A DNA stretch of 56,858 bases from contig JADJPG010000056.1 in NCBI GenBank assembly GCA_016713365.1, forward strand, positions 1-56,858, read 5' to 3'. This document shows, one piece after another, positions 19,923 through 28,605 of the stretch (positions are counted from its first letter, which is position 1; the number at the start of each line of letters is the position of its first letter). Below the pieces are notes generated by a model that saw only the letters and a program-made list of their open reading frames with translations, made no database searches and was not told the DNA's origin. This DNA comes from Verrucomicrobiota bacterium. GTDB taxonomy: Bacteria; Verrucomicrobiota; Verrucomicrobiia; Limisphaerales; JADJPG01. The position numbers and the translations under genes were made by a program.

Positions 19923-22856
19923 CTACTGCGCGCCCCACTTGGTATTGCGGAGGAACGCCAGCAAGTCCGCCAGCTCTTCACGGCTCAATTGCTCATCTAG
20001 GCCCTGCGGCATCACACTGACCGCACCAGGGCGCATCTCCACGATGTCCGCGCGTGCAATCCGCATTTCCGAAGTCGGACCTGTCGCGAGCAGCACTTCA
20101 CTGCCATCCTCCCGACGCAGAACGCCGCTGTGTTCCTCGCCGTCCTTCATCGCCACGATCATCGGCTCGTAGCTGCGCACGAAACTCGCGCTCGGATACA
20201 CGATCGCTTCAAGCAGATCACGCTCGCTGCGAATCTCGCTGATGCGCGTGAGATCCGGCCCCACCTTCCCACCTTGGTAGCCGATCGCGTGACACGCCGA
20301 GCACGCGGCCTTCGCACTGTTGAAGATCGCCTGACCGCGGCGGATGTCACCCTTGCCGTGCACCTCCGTCAGCAGCGATTCGAGATGCGCCTTCTGCTTG
20401 CCGGCGTCCGCGTTAAGCCTGTTGAGCAACTCCGCAGCGCGCTCTTGCACCGCAACAGGAAAACCAGCGATGGCCGTCTTTACCAAATCAGCGCGCATGC
20501 CCGCCGACTTCGCCTGCTTCAACGCCTCGACCAACCGGAGGCCGAGCTGTTCGTCCGAGGCCTTTTCGAAGGCCGCCAGCAATCGCGTCATCTCCAGCGG
20601 ACTGACACTCTTCATCGCATCCGCGAGCGCGAGCCGTTGTTCCGCCGTCAATTTCGCCTTCACCAGCACGGAAGCCGCCGCACTGCGGGTATTCACCGGC
20701 AGCGCCGGATCAAGATTCTTAAGCGCGAATTCAAACAACACGCCATCCGCGAGCGACACACCACCCGGCACCGCGGACAATGCTTCGAGCCGAACCTCCG
20801 TGGGCGCCTTCACATCCCTTGCCACGTGAATCAACGCAGTGGCCAGCCCCGTGTTTCCGTCCTTCGGCAGCGCGAGCGACCGCACGGTGGTGACCGCCTG
20901 ACGCTTCAATGCCTCGTCGCCCGATTTCAACACTCCCACCACCCCAGCCAGCCACGCGGCCGGTGTCTCCTTCAATCCCGCCTGCCCCATCGCGCGCATC
21001 ACGTCGAGACGCGAACTGCTGGCAGCTGCGGAGTTGGTCAGCGTAGCGGCGAGAATTTGCTGCACGGCGGAAGACTTGGCGAAGGCCGCGAGCTGACGTT
21101 GAAGGTCACTTCGTTCGGAATCGCTCAAATCTTTCTTGAGCAGACGCTCGCCAAAGAACCCGGCCAGAGTCTCGGCCCATTCAGGATGACGACCAGCGAT
21201 CCACGACGCCGCGCGGCGCAGCTCGGCATCGCTGGAGACGAGATGCGGGACGACTTCGCCGGCTTTCAATTGCGAGCCATCGATCTGGCTGAGAGCAATC
21301 AACGCTGCACGCTGACCGCGGGTGCCGACCTTTACCATCTCCGCGCGGATATGATCTGGTGCAGCGATGTCAATGAGCGCGGCGACCGCAGCCTGGGCGA
21401 GAGCGACGTCGTCCGTCTCCGCCGCCGCCAGCAGGAGGCCAACGCTGCCGCGATCACGAAGCTTGCCGAGTCCTTCCGCCGTCAAACGCGCCAGTGACGG
21501 TGACGCCGGGTTGTTGCCTCCTGTATTCTTCGAGAGGATTTCGCGAAACCATCCGACGTTCGAGGATTGGTTCTTCCAGATGGCGCGCCGCAGTATGACG
21601 TTGAAGGCGAAGTCCGACATGCCCGGCGCAGCGGCGAGGCGCTGACGGCGAGTGGCGAGCTCGGTTCCAGCGGGCTTCGGCGCGTTCGTTTTGCGGACGC
21701 GATAAATCCCGCCGAGCACATCCCCCTTCGCAATCTGCGAGCTGGGGCAACAGAGCTTGTACCAGCCGCCGGTATCGACGATGAGCAGCGAGCCATCAGC
21801 ATCCTCCAACACGTCAGTGGGATGAAAGTCCATGTTGTCGCTCACCACGAAATCACTGTCCGTGCTCGCGTAGCTGGCGCCGCTGATGCGCAGTTGGTGG
21901 CGCGTGACTTTGCGGAGGTTGAATAGTGTGGCGAACAGATTATCGCGATACTCAGCACCCAGTTCGGTTCCTCGATAGCGACAAAGGCCGCTGGGTGCGC
22001 CGGCGCCGAACTGCACGAACGGGTGCGCGAGTTCCGGGCTGGTGCGCTTCACGCGACCGTCGTCCAGCGCGCTGTTCTCTTTTCCAAACACAGCGCCGTA
22101 GCTCGCGTGCCCAATGCCGTCGCGCCGACCCGGCTGGCTGAAATCAATGAACGTGCTGGTGAACACCACTTCGCCCTCGGCGGTGAAGGCGACACCGACG
22201 GGATTGTCCATGCCGCCCGTCATCACCACGTCGAGGTCGGAGCCGTCGGGCTTCGCGCGATAGATGTGAGCCGCGCGATCCTTCAGCACGCGACCATTCC
22301 CCAGCGTGTGCGTTTGTTCGTCGAACGCACCCTTGGTCCAGTAGATGTAGCCGTCCGGTCCGAGATACGGTCCGTGGATGTCATTCGCGCAACCGGTCAA
22401 CGTGCCGCCCTTGAACCATTCCTCGCGCTTGTCCGCCAAACCATCGCCGTCGGTGTCGGTGAATTTCCAGATGCTCGGCGGCCCAGCGGCATACACGGAA
22501 CCGTCGTGCCAGAGGCAGCCTTGCGGGAACATGACCTTGTCCGCGAAGACCACGGACTTGTCGAACACACCGTCGCCATCCGTGTCTTCGAGGCGCAGGA
22601 TGCGCGCCTTGGGATTCTTGAGCTGCTCGGACGGCTTTTCGTTCGAGCCGGACGAATCGGTAACGTAAAGGCGACCCTTGTCATCAAAGCTCGCGCTCAC
22701 CGGACGCGGCGCTAGATCCGTCGTCGCCACACGCTCGATCGTAAAGCCGTCGGGCACGGTGAAGTGGTGCGCGCCAACTTGGATCTGCGCGGCACGGGCC
22801 GGGACTGGGAGCGTGGCTGCGAGGGCGACGACAAGAAGTGGAACCGAAAGTTTCAT
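19923..22856 (-). CDS. PVC-type haem-binding membrane-bound dehydrogenase domain protein
   Basis: A secreted protein of 977 residues with the same architecture as the 6.4-10 kb gene but a different subfamily. Signal peptide MKLSVPLLVVALAATLPVPARA, then a beta-propeller dehydrogenase region (DGFTIERVATTDL...; DTDGDGVFDK and DTDGDGLADK loops; NDIHGPYLGPDGYIYW; TDSDFVVSDNMDFHPTDVL), helical HEAT-like repeats, and a C-terminal cytochrome c with CSACHA about 130 residues from the end. I chose ATG 22856 because it starts a clean signal peptide; the open frame extends to 22994 without similarity. It ends convergent with lysC. The substrate is unknown; a periplasmic sugar or aldose oxidation role is an inference from the family. 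Confidence 0.9.
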   Translation of the reverse strand: MKLSVPLLVVALAATLPVPARAAQIQVGAHHFTVPDGFTIERVATTDLAPRPVSASFDDKGRLYVTDSSGSNEKPSEQLKNPKARILRLEDTDGDGVFDKSVVFADKVMFPQGCLWHDGSVYAAGPPSIWKFTDTDGDGLADKREEWFKGGTLTGCANDIHGPYLGPDGYIYWTKGAFDEQTHTLGNGRVLKDRAAHIYRAKPDGSDLDVVMTGGMDNPVGVAFTAEGEVVFTSTFIDFSQPGRRDGIGHASYGAVFGKENSALDDGRVKRTSPELAHPFVQFGAGAPSGLCRYRGTELGAEYRDNLFATLFNLRKVTRHQLRISGASYASTDSDFVVSDNMDFHPTDVLEDADGSLLIVDTGGWYKLCCPSSQIAKGDVLGGIYRVRKTNAPKPAGTELATRRQRLAAAPGMSDFAFNVILRRAIWKNQSSNVGWFREILSKNTGGNNPASPSLARLTAEGLGKLRDRGSVGLLLAAAETDDVALAQAAVAALIDIAAPDHIRAEMVKVGTRGQRAALIALSQIDGSQLKAGEVVPHLVSSDAELRRAASWIAGRHPEWAETLAGFFGERLLKKDLSDSERSDLQRQLAAFAKSSAVQQILAATLTNSAAASSSRLDVMRAMGQAGLKETPAAWLAGVVGVLKSGDEALKRQAVTTVRSLALPKDGNTGLATALIHVARDVKAPTEVRLEALSAVPGGVSLADGVLFEFALKNLDPALPVNTRSAAASVLVKAKLTAEQRLALADAMKSVSPLEMTRLLAAFEKASDEQLGLRLVEALKQAKSAGMRADLVKTAIAGFPVAVQERAAELLNRLNADAGKQKAHLESLLTEVHGKGDIRRGQAIFNSAKAACSACHAIGYQGGKVGPDLTRISEIRSERDLLEAIVYPSASFVRSYEPMIVAMKDGEEHSGVLRREDGSEVLLATGPTSEMRIARADIVEMRPGAVSVMPQGLDEQLSREELADLLAFLRNTKWGAQ

Positions 22857-23045
22857 GGCGAGAGCAAAGATTAGAAATTCACGGACTAAGGCGTCAGGAG
22901 CATTGAAACCAGTCCGGCGCCCGCTGTGAAAGGAAATACTGAACGTGGCACCCGCACGTCCGCCGCCGATGAAGGACGGAATGACAACCAACACTGAACG
23001 CGAAAGTGATTTGAAATTCCACGCTGCACCGACTCTATTCCCCGC

Positions 23046-23360
23046 ATGTTAAAGAATCCCGTTTCATTGCTGCGCGTCGTTTCGCTCGCGGAAGGCATTT
23101 CATACCTGGTGCTGCTGGGCATCGCGATGCCGCTGAAGTATGGGGCGAACATGCCGGAGGCCGTCCGCATCGTCGGCGCGATTCACGGTGCGTTGTTCGT
23201 CATCTTCTGCGTCGCGCTGCTGCGCGCCACACTGGCGGCGCGCTGGCCGATGAGCCGGGCCGGGTTGGTTTTTCTGGCGTCGCTCATCCCATTCGCCCCA
23301 CTCTGGCTGGATCGGCGCATGAAAATCTGGCAGCAAGATTTCTCGCAGTCGTGTGAGTAA
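23046..23360 (+). CDS. DUF3817 small integral membrane protein
   Basis: A 104-residue protein with three hydrophobic segments (about 10-30, 40-60 and 72-90). The opening LLRVVSLAEGISYLVLLGIAMPLKY and the middle IVGAIHGALFVIFCVALL fit the DUF3817 family (also seen fused to or near YdzA-like proteins). Function is unknown. It is divergent from the PVC dehydrogenase (start 22856) and convergent with the PH-domain pair. Confidence 0.85.
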   Translation: MLKNPVSLLRVVSLAEGISYLVLLGIAMPLKYGANMPEAVRIVGAIHGALFVIFCVALLRATLAARWPMSRAGLVFLASLIPFAPLWLDRRMKIWQQDFSQSCE

Positions 23361-23389
23361 CCGGCGCCCGAGGCACCCTGATTTGCGAG

Positions 23390-24149
23390 TTACGATTTCT
23401 CCACCTCAGCGCGCAACCCCCGCACCTCACCCAGCAAGCCCTGCGCGGCAGTGAGTAGTCCATTCTCCCGCGGCTCAGATTCTGTCTCCGCGTGATGAAC
23501 TTCGTCAGGATCGCCGAGCCCCGCATGGCGGAAACGCCGAAGGCGATCTCAGGATGAGCTCTCGAACTTCAGGGGCATTGTCGATCCCGTGAAAGAATCC
23601 GCGGTGCATCGAGTCTCCCTGTGCGGAATGGCCGTGAGATCCGCCGCCGCCCGCACCTCCGCCGGCCGTCGTCACTTCCAGATCGTAAATACCCAGCCAG
23701 CGCTGCAGTGGCCCCTGCCCCACGGCAATCTGCTGGATGTTGGCAAAGGTGAGAGTCGTCTCGCTAACCTTCACCACGCCACTGCGAATCCTCAGGCTGC
23801 GATCGGTGACGATGTACCAGCGCATCTCGTAATCGAGCCGCACCAGGAGGTAGGAAATGGGCAGTTGAACCAGAAACCCGACGACGCCGAGCAATTCGAT
23901 GATTCCGAAGATCAGATTGATCTCATCCGGCGCGCGTCGCCCTCCGGTTTTGCTCCAGAAGACGACGAAGACGATGATGCCAATCACGCCGGAGATTTGA
24001 CGCAACGACCAAAGGAGGAGCTTGAGTTTGAAAAAGTTCGGCGCAGCGCGAAAGACCTTCACTGAACCGGGCGAACCAGATGGCGCTTCAGGCTCGGGCG
24101 GGACTTTCAACCAAACGAGCAGTTGCGACTTGAGCGAATCAATCTTCAT
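23390..24149 (-). CDS. PH-domain (bPH2) membrane protein, corrected C terminus
   Basis: A predicted 252-residue membrane protein. After a cytoplasmic N terminus two hydrophobic segments (about 50-68 and 80-100) are followed by the bPH2/YdbS-like beta region (WYIVTDRSLRIRSGVVKVSETTLTFANIQQI). The uninterrupted frame stops at 23505, but one base downstream of RELIL (about 23549-23552) the next frame resumes as DRLRRFRHAGLGDPDEVHH and runs to a TAA at 23390-23392, adding a charged coiled tail (GEVRGLRAEVEKS). I take this as a one-base indel. It overlaps the next PH gene by ATGA (24146-24149), so the two are translationally coupled and probably act as a complex, as YdbS/YdbT-type pairs do. Confidence 0.72.
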
Positions 24150-24724
24150 GCGCGCGGCCCTCCGGACTTCTGGCGTTCGATCGTTTCCCGCAAGGCACGG
24201 ACTTCGTCGCCGACGGCTTTGAGCGTTGCGACCACTTCCGTCAGCGCGGCGGAATCGAGCGTGGTGGCAGCGAGATTATCGCCGGCCGCATGGTTCACCG
24301 CGCCCTTCTCCTTCACGCCGCGCATCTTGGCGTAGAGGTAGTCACGCACGGCTTCGAACTCGAGCAGTCCTTCGATGGTCATCTCGGCATTCGAACTTCC
24401 GCTGGCGGTTTGAATCAAAACGCGCCCGAGGCCGAGCCAGCGCTCGACGAGATTTGATTGCAGGTGAATATCCTGGATGCGGGAGTAGTTCAGGATCACT
24501 TCGCGCCGAAAGAGGATTCCCCAGCGCATGGAGACGCCTTCGTTGTCGAAGCGATACCGCATGGTGCGATAACGAAAGTAATGAGGCAGGATGAGAATCG
24601 GAAACAGCGGCAGGATCGCGAGGCAACAGAGGGCGTAGTAAGTGAGCAGGCGGGCGTGCGGACGCTCGATGGATTGGATCGCGGATGCGTCAACCGGCGA
24701 ATCGAGTATCGGTGGCTTTTCCAT
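24146..24724 (-). CDS. PH-domain (bPH2) membrane protein
   Basis: A 192-residue protein with two transmembrane segments (about 28-60: LLTYYALCCLAILPLFPILILP) and a bPH2 domain (RYRFDNEGVSMRWGILFRREVILNYSRIQDIHL) typical of YdbS/YdbT. A Gly/Ala-rich linker leads to a C-terminal coiled-coil tail (VVATLKAVGDEVRALRETIER). The start ATG at 24724 is preferred because GGGAAG sits 9 bases upstream; ATG 24733 also reads in frame but has no space for a binding site. It overlaps the downstream PH gene by four bases. Both proteins share a similar tail motif, suggesting hetero-oligomerisation. Function is unknown; the family is linked to membrane stress. Confidence 0.82.
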   Translation of the reverse strand: MEKPPILDSPVDASAIQSIERPHARLLTYYALCCLAILPLFPILILPHYFRYRTMRYRFDNEGVSMRWGILFRREVILNYSRIQDIHLQSNLVERWLGLGRVLIQTASGSSNAEMTIEGLLEFEAVRDYLYAKMRGVKEKGAVNHAAGDNLAATTLDSAALTEVVATLKAVGDEVRALRETIERQKSGGPRA

Positions 24725-24814
24725 GCGCGTCATCTTCCCGACGACGCCTCGAATTCAATCCGGCTGCGGGCGGATAAGCGACACAAAAGAGACCCGCCAG
24801 AACGCGTCGATGTC

Positions 24815-25258
24815 TCAGCGCTGCGGGAAGATCTGGTAGAGCAGGAAGTAAATCAACACGCCAGTGACGGAGACATACATCCAGACCGGCCAGGTCCAAC
24901 GCGCGATCTTCTTGTGCAGTTCGAAGCGCGCCTTGAACGCGCGGCTGACGGTCATGATTACCATCGGAACAATGGCGATCGCGCAGACGAGGTGCGTGAA
25001 CAGGATGGCAAGATAGATCGGCCGGAACCACTCGGGCTTCTCAAAACTCGTGTGCGCCTCGCCATAAACCTTCTTCATCGAGTAGTGGTAGTAGAGGTAG
25101 GAGCACAGAAACAGCGTCGACGCGATGAGCGCGCCGATCATGCTATTCCGATGCGCCGACTGGTTGCCTCGCTTGATGAAGATGTAGCCCAGAAGAAGAA
25201 AAACGGACGCGAGCCCGTTGAGGCAGGCGTTGAGTTTCGGGAAGTCAGAGAGTTCCAT
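24815..25258 (-). CDS. DUF420 membrane protein (oxidase-associated)
   Basis: A 147-residue protein with four predicted transmembrane helices (near 10-28, 40-58, 78-100 and 118-138) and conserved histidines (HRNSMIG, YYHYSMK, FTHLVCAI, LHKKIARW). This is the DUF420/CtaM-like pattern. Family members are often encoded beside haem-copper oxidases and are thought to aid oxidase assembly, a link supported here by SCO1 4 bp upstream. I chose ATG 25258, 4 bp after the SCO1 stop; a TTG at 25276 would overlap SCO1 by five codons. Specific function is not established. Confidence 0.85.
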   Translation of the reverse strand: MELSDFPKLNACLNGLASVFLLLGYIFIKRGNQSAHRNSMIGALIASTLFLCSYLYYHYSMKKVYGEAHTSFEKPEWFRPIYLAILFTHLVCAIAIVPMVIMTVSRAFKARFELHKKIARWTWPVWMYVSVTGVLIYFLLYQIFPQR

Positions 25259-25262
25259 CGGA

Positions 25263-25943
25263 TTACTTTTCGTCAATGAGTTGCTGAATCAGGTCGAGCG
25301 CCTTCACCTTTAGTGCCGGTTCGTCGCTCTCCAAAACCGCCCGCGCCTGGCCACGCTTGTCCACCACGACAAAGATGGTGGAGTGGATGAACAGATCGTT
25401 TGGATCCACCTGCTTGGACTCCTCCTTGTCGACAACGGTCAGCTTCAAACCTTGCACCGCGAGATCGGCGATTTGTCGCGGCGTGCCCGTCAGGAAATGC
25501 CAGCGGCCCGGCTGGGCTCCAAAGCGCCGGGAGTAGGCTTGCATCACTTTCGGCGTATCAAACAGCGGGTCGGTGGTGAGAGTGACAAAGGCTACCGGCG
25601 CCTGCGGAGGAATCGCGGATTGCAGCTCCGCCATGCGGCGGGTCATTTCCGGGCACGGTCCGGCGCAGCGCGTGAAGATGATGTCCGCCAGCCAGACTTT
25701 CCCGAGGAGGTTGGACCGCGTGATGACCGCGCCGGCTTGATTGGTGAGCGCGAAATCGGACACCGGGAACAAGACGGGCGGCGGACCTCCAGCGCCACCG
25801 GCGACTTGCTTCAACTCCACGCCATCCACGTCCGTCACCGTGGACTTGCGCTCCTTCAGGACGAACGCGACGACGATGGCGACCATTGTCACACCCATCG
25901 CGCCCCAGACAATGACCTGGAGAGATTTTGAACTGTTACCCAT
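25263..25943 (-). CDS. SCO1/SenC family copper chaperone for oxidase CuA
   Basis: A 226-residue membrane-anchored thioredoxin-like protein. One N-terminal transmembrane helix (about 8-28) places the domain outside the membrane. The copper ligands are visible: CAGPC (C93, C97) and the distal His in FIHSTIFVVV (near 192). It transfers copper to the CuA centre of CoxB. It lies after a strong terminator behind coxB, so it probably has its own promoter, and it is followed by DUF420 in a tight pair. Length and motifs are normal. Confidence 0.93.
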   Translation of the reverse strand: MGNSSKSLQVIVWGAMGVTMVAIVVAFVLKERKSTVTDVDGVELKQVAGGAGGPPPVLFPVSDFALTNQAGAVITRSNLLGKVWLADIIFTRCAGPCPEMTRRMAELQSAIPPQAPVAFVTLTTDPLFDTPKVMQAYSRRFGAQPGRWHFLTGTPRQIADLAVQGLKLTVVDKEESKQVDPNDLFIHSTIFVVVDKRGQARAVLESDEPALKVKALDLIQQLIDEK

Positions 25944-25990
25944 GCGGGACGATAATCAGGCAGGTTAGCCGCCTTCGAGAGAAAAACAAA

Positions 25991-26024
25991 CGGGTTGAAG
26001 GTGGCACTCACCACCATCAACCCG
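25991..26024 (-). terminator. Rho-independent terminator at the end of the cox operon
   Basis: CGGGTTGAAGGTGG (25991-26004) pairs with CCACCATCAACCCG (26011-26024) with one mismatch and a 6-base loop. On the - strand it is followed by TTTGTTTTTC. It lies between coxB (ends 26049) and SCO1 (starts 25943). Confidence 0.9.
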
Positions 26025-26048
26025 CTTTGAAAACCAGACAGGCAACCG

Positions 26049-26827
26049 TTATTCGAAAGTGACCGGAGCCGCACCCACCTTCGTCTTGAGCCAAGCGTCA
26101 AATTCGTCCTGGGCAGGACCTTGATGATGCCCTTCATGTTCGAGTGACCAACTCCGCACAGCTGCGCGCAGTTGATCTGGTAGGTATTGGTCTTGGTCGC
26201 CTTGAAATGGATCGGGAGACGAAGACCGGGAATCGCGTCTTGAGTCAGACGGAAGGCCGGAACTTTGAACGAGTGAATCACGTCCAACGAGGTGATGGAG
26301 ACGATGATGTCCTTGTTCACCGGGATGGCGATCTCGGCATTCGCGGGCAGGCTCACGTCGTCCTTACCCTCGGGATCCTGATCCTTCATCTTGTCATTCA
26401 GCTGATAGAGGCCGAACGGATTCTCAGGGGATACCAGTGAGACATCCTGCTTGCCATACTTGCCGTCGACGCCGGGATAACGGGCGCTCCAGGCAAACTG
26501 CTGTCCGGTGACGCGCATCAGCTGGGAATCCTTCTCAGCCGGGAACTTGTCGGCTACCCGCGCCCACAACGGAACGGCGAATCCGACCAGGAGAACAACC
26601 TCAACGGCAGCGACCGCCAGCTCCAGATAACTGGAAACGTGACTGGTGACGCCGACGTAGCTGGCCTTCGGATTTCGATTCCGGCGAAAGCGCCAGACAG
26701 CGTAAACGAAGTAGGCGCCCCATCCGATGAAGAGGGCAATCATCAAGTAGTGAACGTAGATAATGAATTTATCCACCTCGGCACCGTGTTCCGATGCGAG
26801 CACTGGGAGTCCAAGCAGTTTTTCCAT
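26049..26827 (-). CDS. coxB: Cytochrome c oxidase subunit II (frame disrupted near the C terminus)
   Basis: Carries the CuA centre that receives electrons from cytochrome c. The 259-residue corrected protein has two N-terminal transmembrane helices (about 22-45 and 65-88) and then the cupredoxin domain with CuA ligands: H in IHSFKVPAF and CAQLCGVGHSNM (Cys-x3-Cys-x3-His-x2-Met). The unbroken frame runs to 25889 with a nonsense tail. At a GGG run (26111-26113, probably one base lost) the next frame reads KVLPQDEFDAWL... to a TAA at 26049-26051, giving a normal end. There is no fused cytochrome c domain, unlike classical caa3. It is the last gene of the operon. Confidence 0.88.
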
Positions 26828-26835
26828 GAATTTGT

Positions 26836-27117
26836 CTATTTCAAAGTTTGTCCCGCCGGCAGACCGAGGTCACCGGCAGCATTGGTGGCGGTGACTGACG
26901 CATACCGCGCCGCCCGACGCACCAGATAAAAACCAACACCCGCCATTCCAAGCAACACACTCGTGATGCAGATCAGCAAGGTCAGAATGCCCATGTTCAT
27001 GCCCTTGGCCATCGCCTCGTCCGACTGACCGAAACAGGTGGCACACGCTTGCACGGTTTCCGGAGAAAAGGTGACCGTCATCACGGCCGCGATGAATGCG
27101 AATCGAATCGTTTTCAC
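26836..27117 (-). CDS. Small membrane protein with extracytoplasmic CxxC motif
   Basis: A 93-residue protein whose GTG start (27117) overlaps the TGA of the upstream 68-residue gene (GTGA). An N-terminal signal-like helix (residues 3-18) leads to QACATCFGQSDEAMAKGMNMG, so a CxxC pair would face the periplasm just before a second helix (about 44-66, GILTLLICITSVLLGMAGVGFYLV). A short cytoplasmic tail follows. The CxxC could bind copper or a disulfide partner, which would suit a cox assembly factor, but the family is not one I can name. It lies 9 bp upstream of coxB. Confidence 0.8.
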   Translation of the reverse strand: MKTIRFAFIAAVMTVTFSPETVQACATCFGQSDEAMAKGMNMGILTLLICITSVLLGMAGVGFYLVRRAARYASVTATNAAGDLGLPAGQTLK

Positions 27118-27320
27118 AGGTAGCTGATGTCTCTGAGTTTCTTGAGAAAGTAGCGTCCGTAAGTGATTAGGCCGATCCCGATCGCCACCGACGACACGCC
27201 GTAAATCAGGTCCGCGGTCCTGCCGTAATCTGAATAGCCCACCAGTGACCACGCACCAAAGCCAAAGGCGAGCAGCACCGAGGCGGTGATGAAAACAATA
27301 TGGAAGGCTTTCAGTGACAT
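27114..27320 (-). CDS. 68-residue two-helix membrane protein of the cox operon
   Basis: A very small protein with two predicted transmembrane segments (about 4-20 and 38-56) separated by a short polar loop (GYSDYGRTADL), ending in a basic tail (GRYFLKKLRDISYL). Start ATG 27320, 8 bp after the subunit IV stop. Its stop overlaps the next gene's GTG. The position between subunit IV and the CxxC protein suggests an accessory oxidase subunit or assembly factor. I do not recognise the family. Confidence 0.75.
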   Translation of the reverse strand: MSLKAFHIVFITASVLLAFGFGAWSLVGYSDYGRTADLIYGVSSVAIGIGLITYGRYFLKKLRDISYL

Positions 27321-27327
27321 AATCAGT

Positions 27328-27690
27328 TCAGTAGGCCCCAATCGGAGCCGGATGAGGAACGTACTTCGAAGGAATGTACTCTCCGCCGCGAGGCAATTGC
27401 CCACGGGACCAGACGAACAGATACATCATCGCAGCAAAGAAGAAGATCGTCACCGCCAGCATCATGTAGATGGCCTTCTTTTCGGACATCAAATGCATGA
27501 AGAAGCCGGCGACCAAAAACGCCTTGATGCTCGCAACAAACAGCGCAATTCCAACGGTCAACGCAACACTGTCGAAGTGGAGGTAGTTCAACCACACCGT
27601 GATCACGGTTCCCACCAACAAGGCGAAGAAGATGATCCAGTAAGTGCGGATGTGTTTCTTGATTTCGGCGGACGAATGGGCGGCGCTCAT
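27328..27690 (-). CDS. Cytochrome c oxidase subunit IV family protein
   Basis: A 120-residue protein with three predicted transmembrane helices (about 18-38, 45-65 and 78-95). The pattern IRTYWIIFFALLVGTVITV...ALTVGIALFVASIKAFLVAGFFMHL is typical of the prokaryotic cytochrome c oxidase subunit IV/caa3 subunit family, with the conserved KAFLVAGFFMHL segment. The C-terminal tail (RGGEYIPSKYVPHP) is extended. It sits between coxC and the two small membrane genes, and its role is structural stabilisation of the complex. Confidence 0.9.
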   Translation of the reverse strand: MSAAHSSAEIKKHIRTYWIIFFALLVGTVITVWLNYLHFDSVALTVGIALFVASIKAFLVAGFFMHLMSEKKAIYMMLAVTIFFFAAMMYLFVWSRGQLPRGGEYIPSKYVPHPAPIGAY

Positions 27691-27727
27691 AAATTATTCT
27701 ATAGAGTGAATCGGTTGTCGCTGAGCA

Positions 27728-28594
27728 CTAGAGAAGGTAAATAACCGGGAACAGGAAGATCCAGACCAGGTCAACGAAGTGCCAGAACAGACCGGAAATC
27801 TCGACGCGGTTGGTATATTGCACCGGGTTGGTCTTCCACAGCTTGGCACCCGGACCCCAGATGTAGGCGATGACCAAGGCGCCACCCAGCACGTGCAAAC
27901 CGTGCAGAGCGGTGAGTGTGAAATAGATTGCGAAGAATGTGCTGTGGGCCGGAACAAACGCTGAGAGGCGTTTCACCTGGGATGACTTAATCTCAATCTC
28001 TTCGTGCTTGTGACCGGCTGCGACCTTCTTCGCGTGGGCCATTTCCTTCATCGACATCGTGTAGTGATACGGATCGGGCGCAAACTTAAAGGACTCAACC
28101 TTCTTCGCCGCCAAGGTCTCCGTCTTCCAGAAATACGGATGCGCACCGTTGTAATCGATGTGTCCCAGCAAGCGATCGGTCTTCACCTCTTTGTCGCCAT
28201 GCTTCACGGTCACGGGCTCCTTGAGCCAGACTTCGTAGTGGCCGAACTTGTCCTTGTACTCGAACGATTTGATTCCAAGGAATCCGAGAGCACACAGAAT
28301 CGTCACCGCCTGATATTTTCGGTAGGCACCAAAGTTACCCATTTGAAGGGCCGCCCAGCCAAGCACCACCGTGACGCTCGACGTAATGAGCACGGCGGTG
28401 TTGAACGTACCGATCGGGATGTTCAGCAAGCCATGCGGCCAAGTGCCCGGATCAGCGCCGACTCGTAGGAGAATATAGGCGGAGAACAACGCTCCGAAGA
28501 GCATGACTTCCGAGGCCAGAAACAACCAGACACCAACCTTAGCGTTATAGAGCCCTGTATCCGGCCGGGCTTCGTGATTATACGGAATTTCCAT
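27728..28594 (-). CDS. coxC: Cytochrome c oxidase subunit III
   Basis: A 288-residue polytopic subunit. The opening GVWLFLASEVMLFGALFSAYILLR is the classic subunit III first helix, and later helices carry HSTFFAIYFTLTALHGLHVLGGALV and FWHFVDLVWIFLFPVIYLL. A long, charged insertion (about residues 115-205, rich in Lys, Glu and His) lies between helices 3 and 4 and is longer than in model CoxC proteins, so it probably forms an extramembrane domain. Start ATG 28594 is 11 bp after the corrected coxA stop. Confidence 0.93.
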   Translation of the reverse strand: MEIPYNHEARPDTGLYNAKVGVWLFLASEVMLFGALFSAYILLRVGADPGTWPHGLLNIPIGTFNTAVLITSSVTVVLGWAALQMGNFGAYRKYQAVTILCALGFLGIKSFEYKDKFGHYEVWLKEPVTVKHGDKEVKTDRLLGHIDYNGAHPYFWKTETLAAKKVESFKFAPDPYHYTMSMKEMAHAKKVAAGHKHEEIEIKSSQVKRLSAFVPAHSTFFAIYFTLTALHGLHVLGGALVIAYIWGPGAKLWKTNPVQYTNRVEISGLFWHFVDLVWIFLFPVIYLL

Positions 28595-28605
28595 GTGTAG
28601 AGAGA

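Noticed and set aside
20130..21497. 455-residue open frame antisense to the second PVC dehydrogenase
   Set aside because: Shadow frame; the - strand gene is strongly supported.
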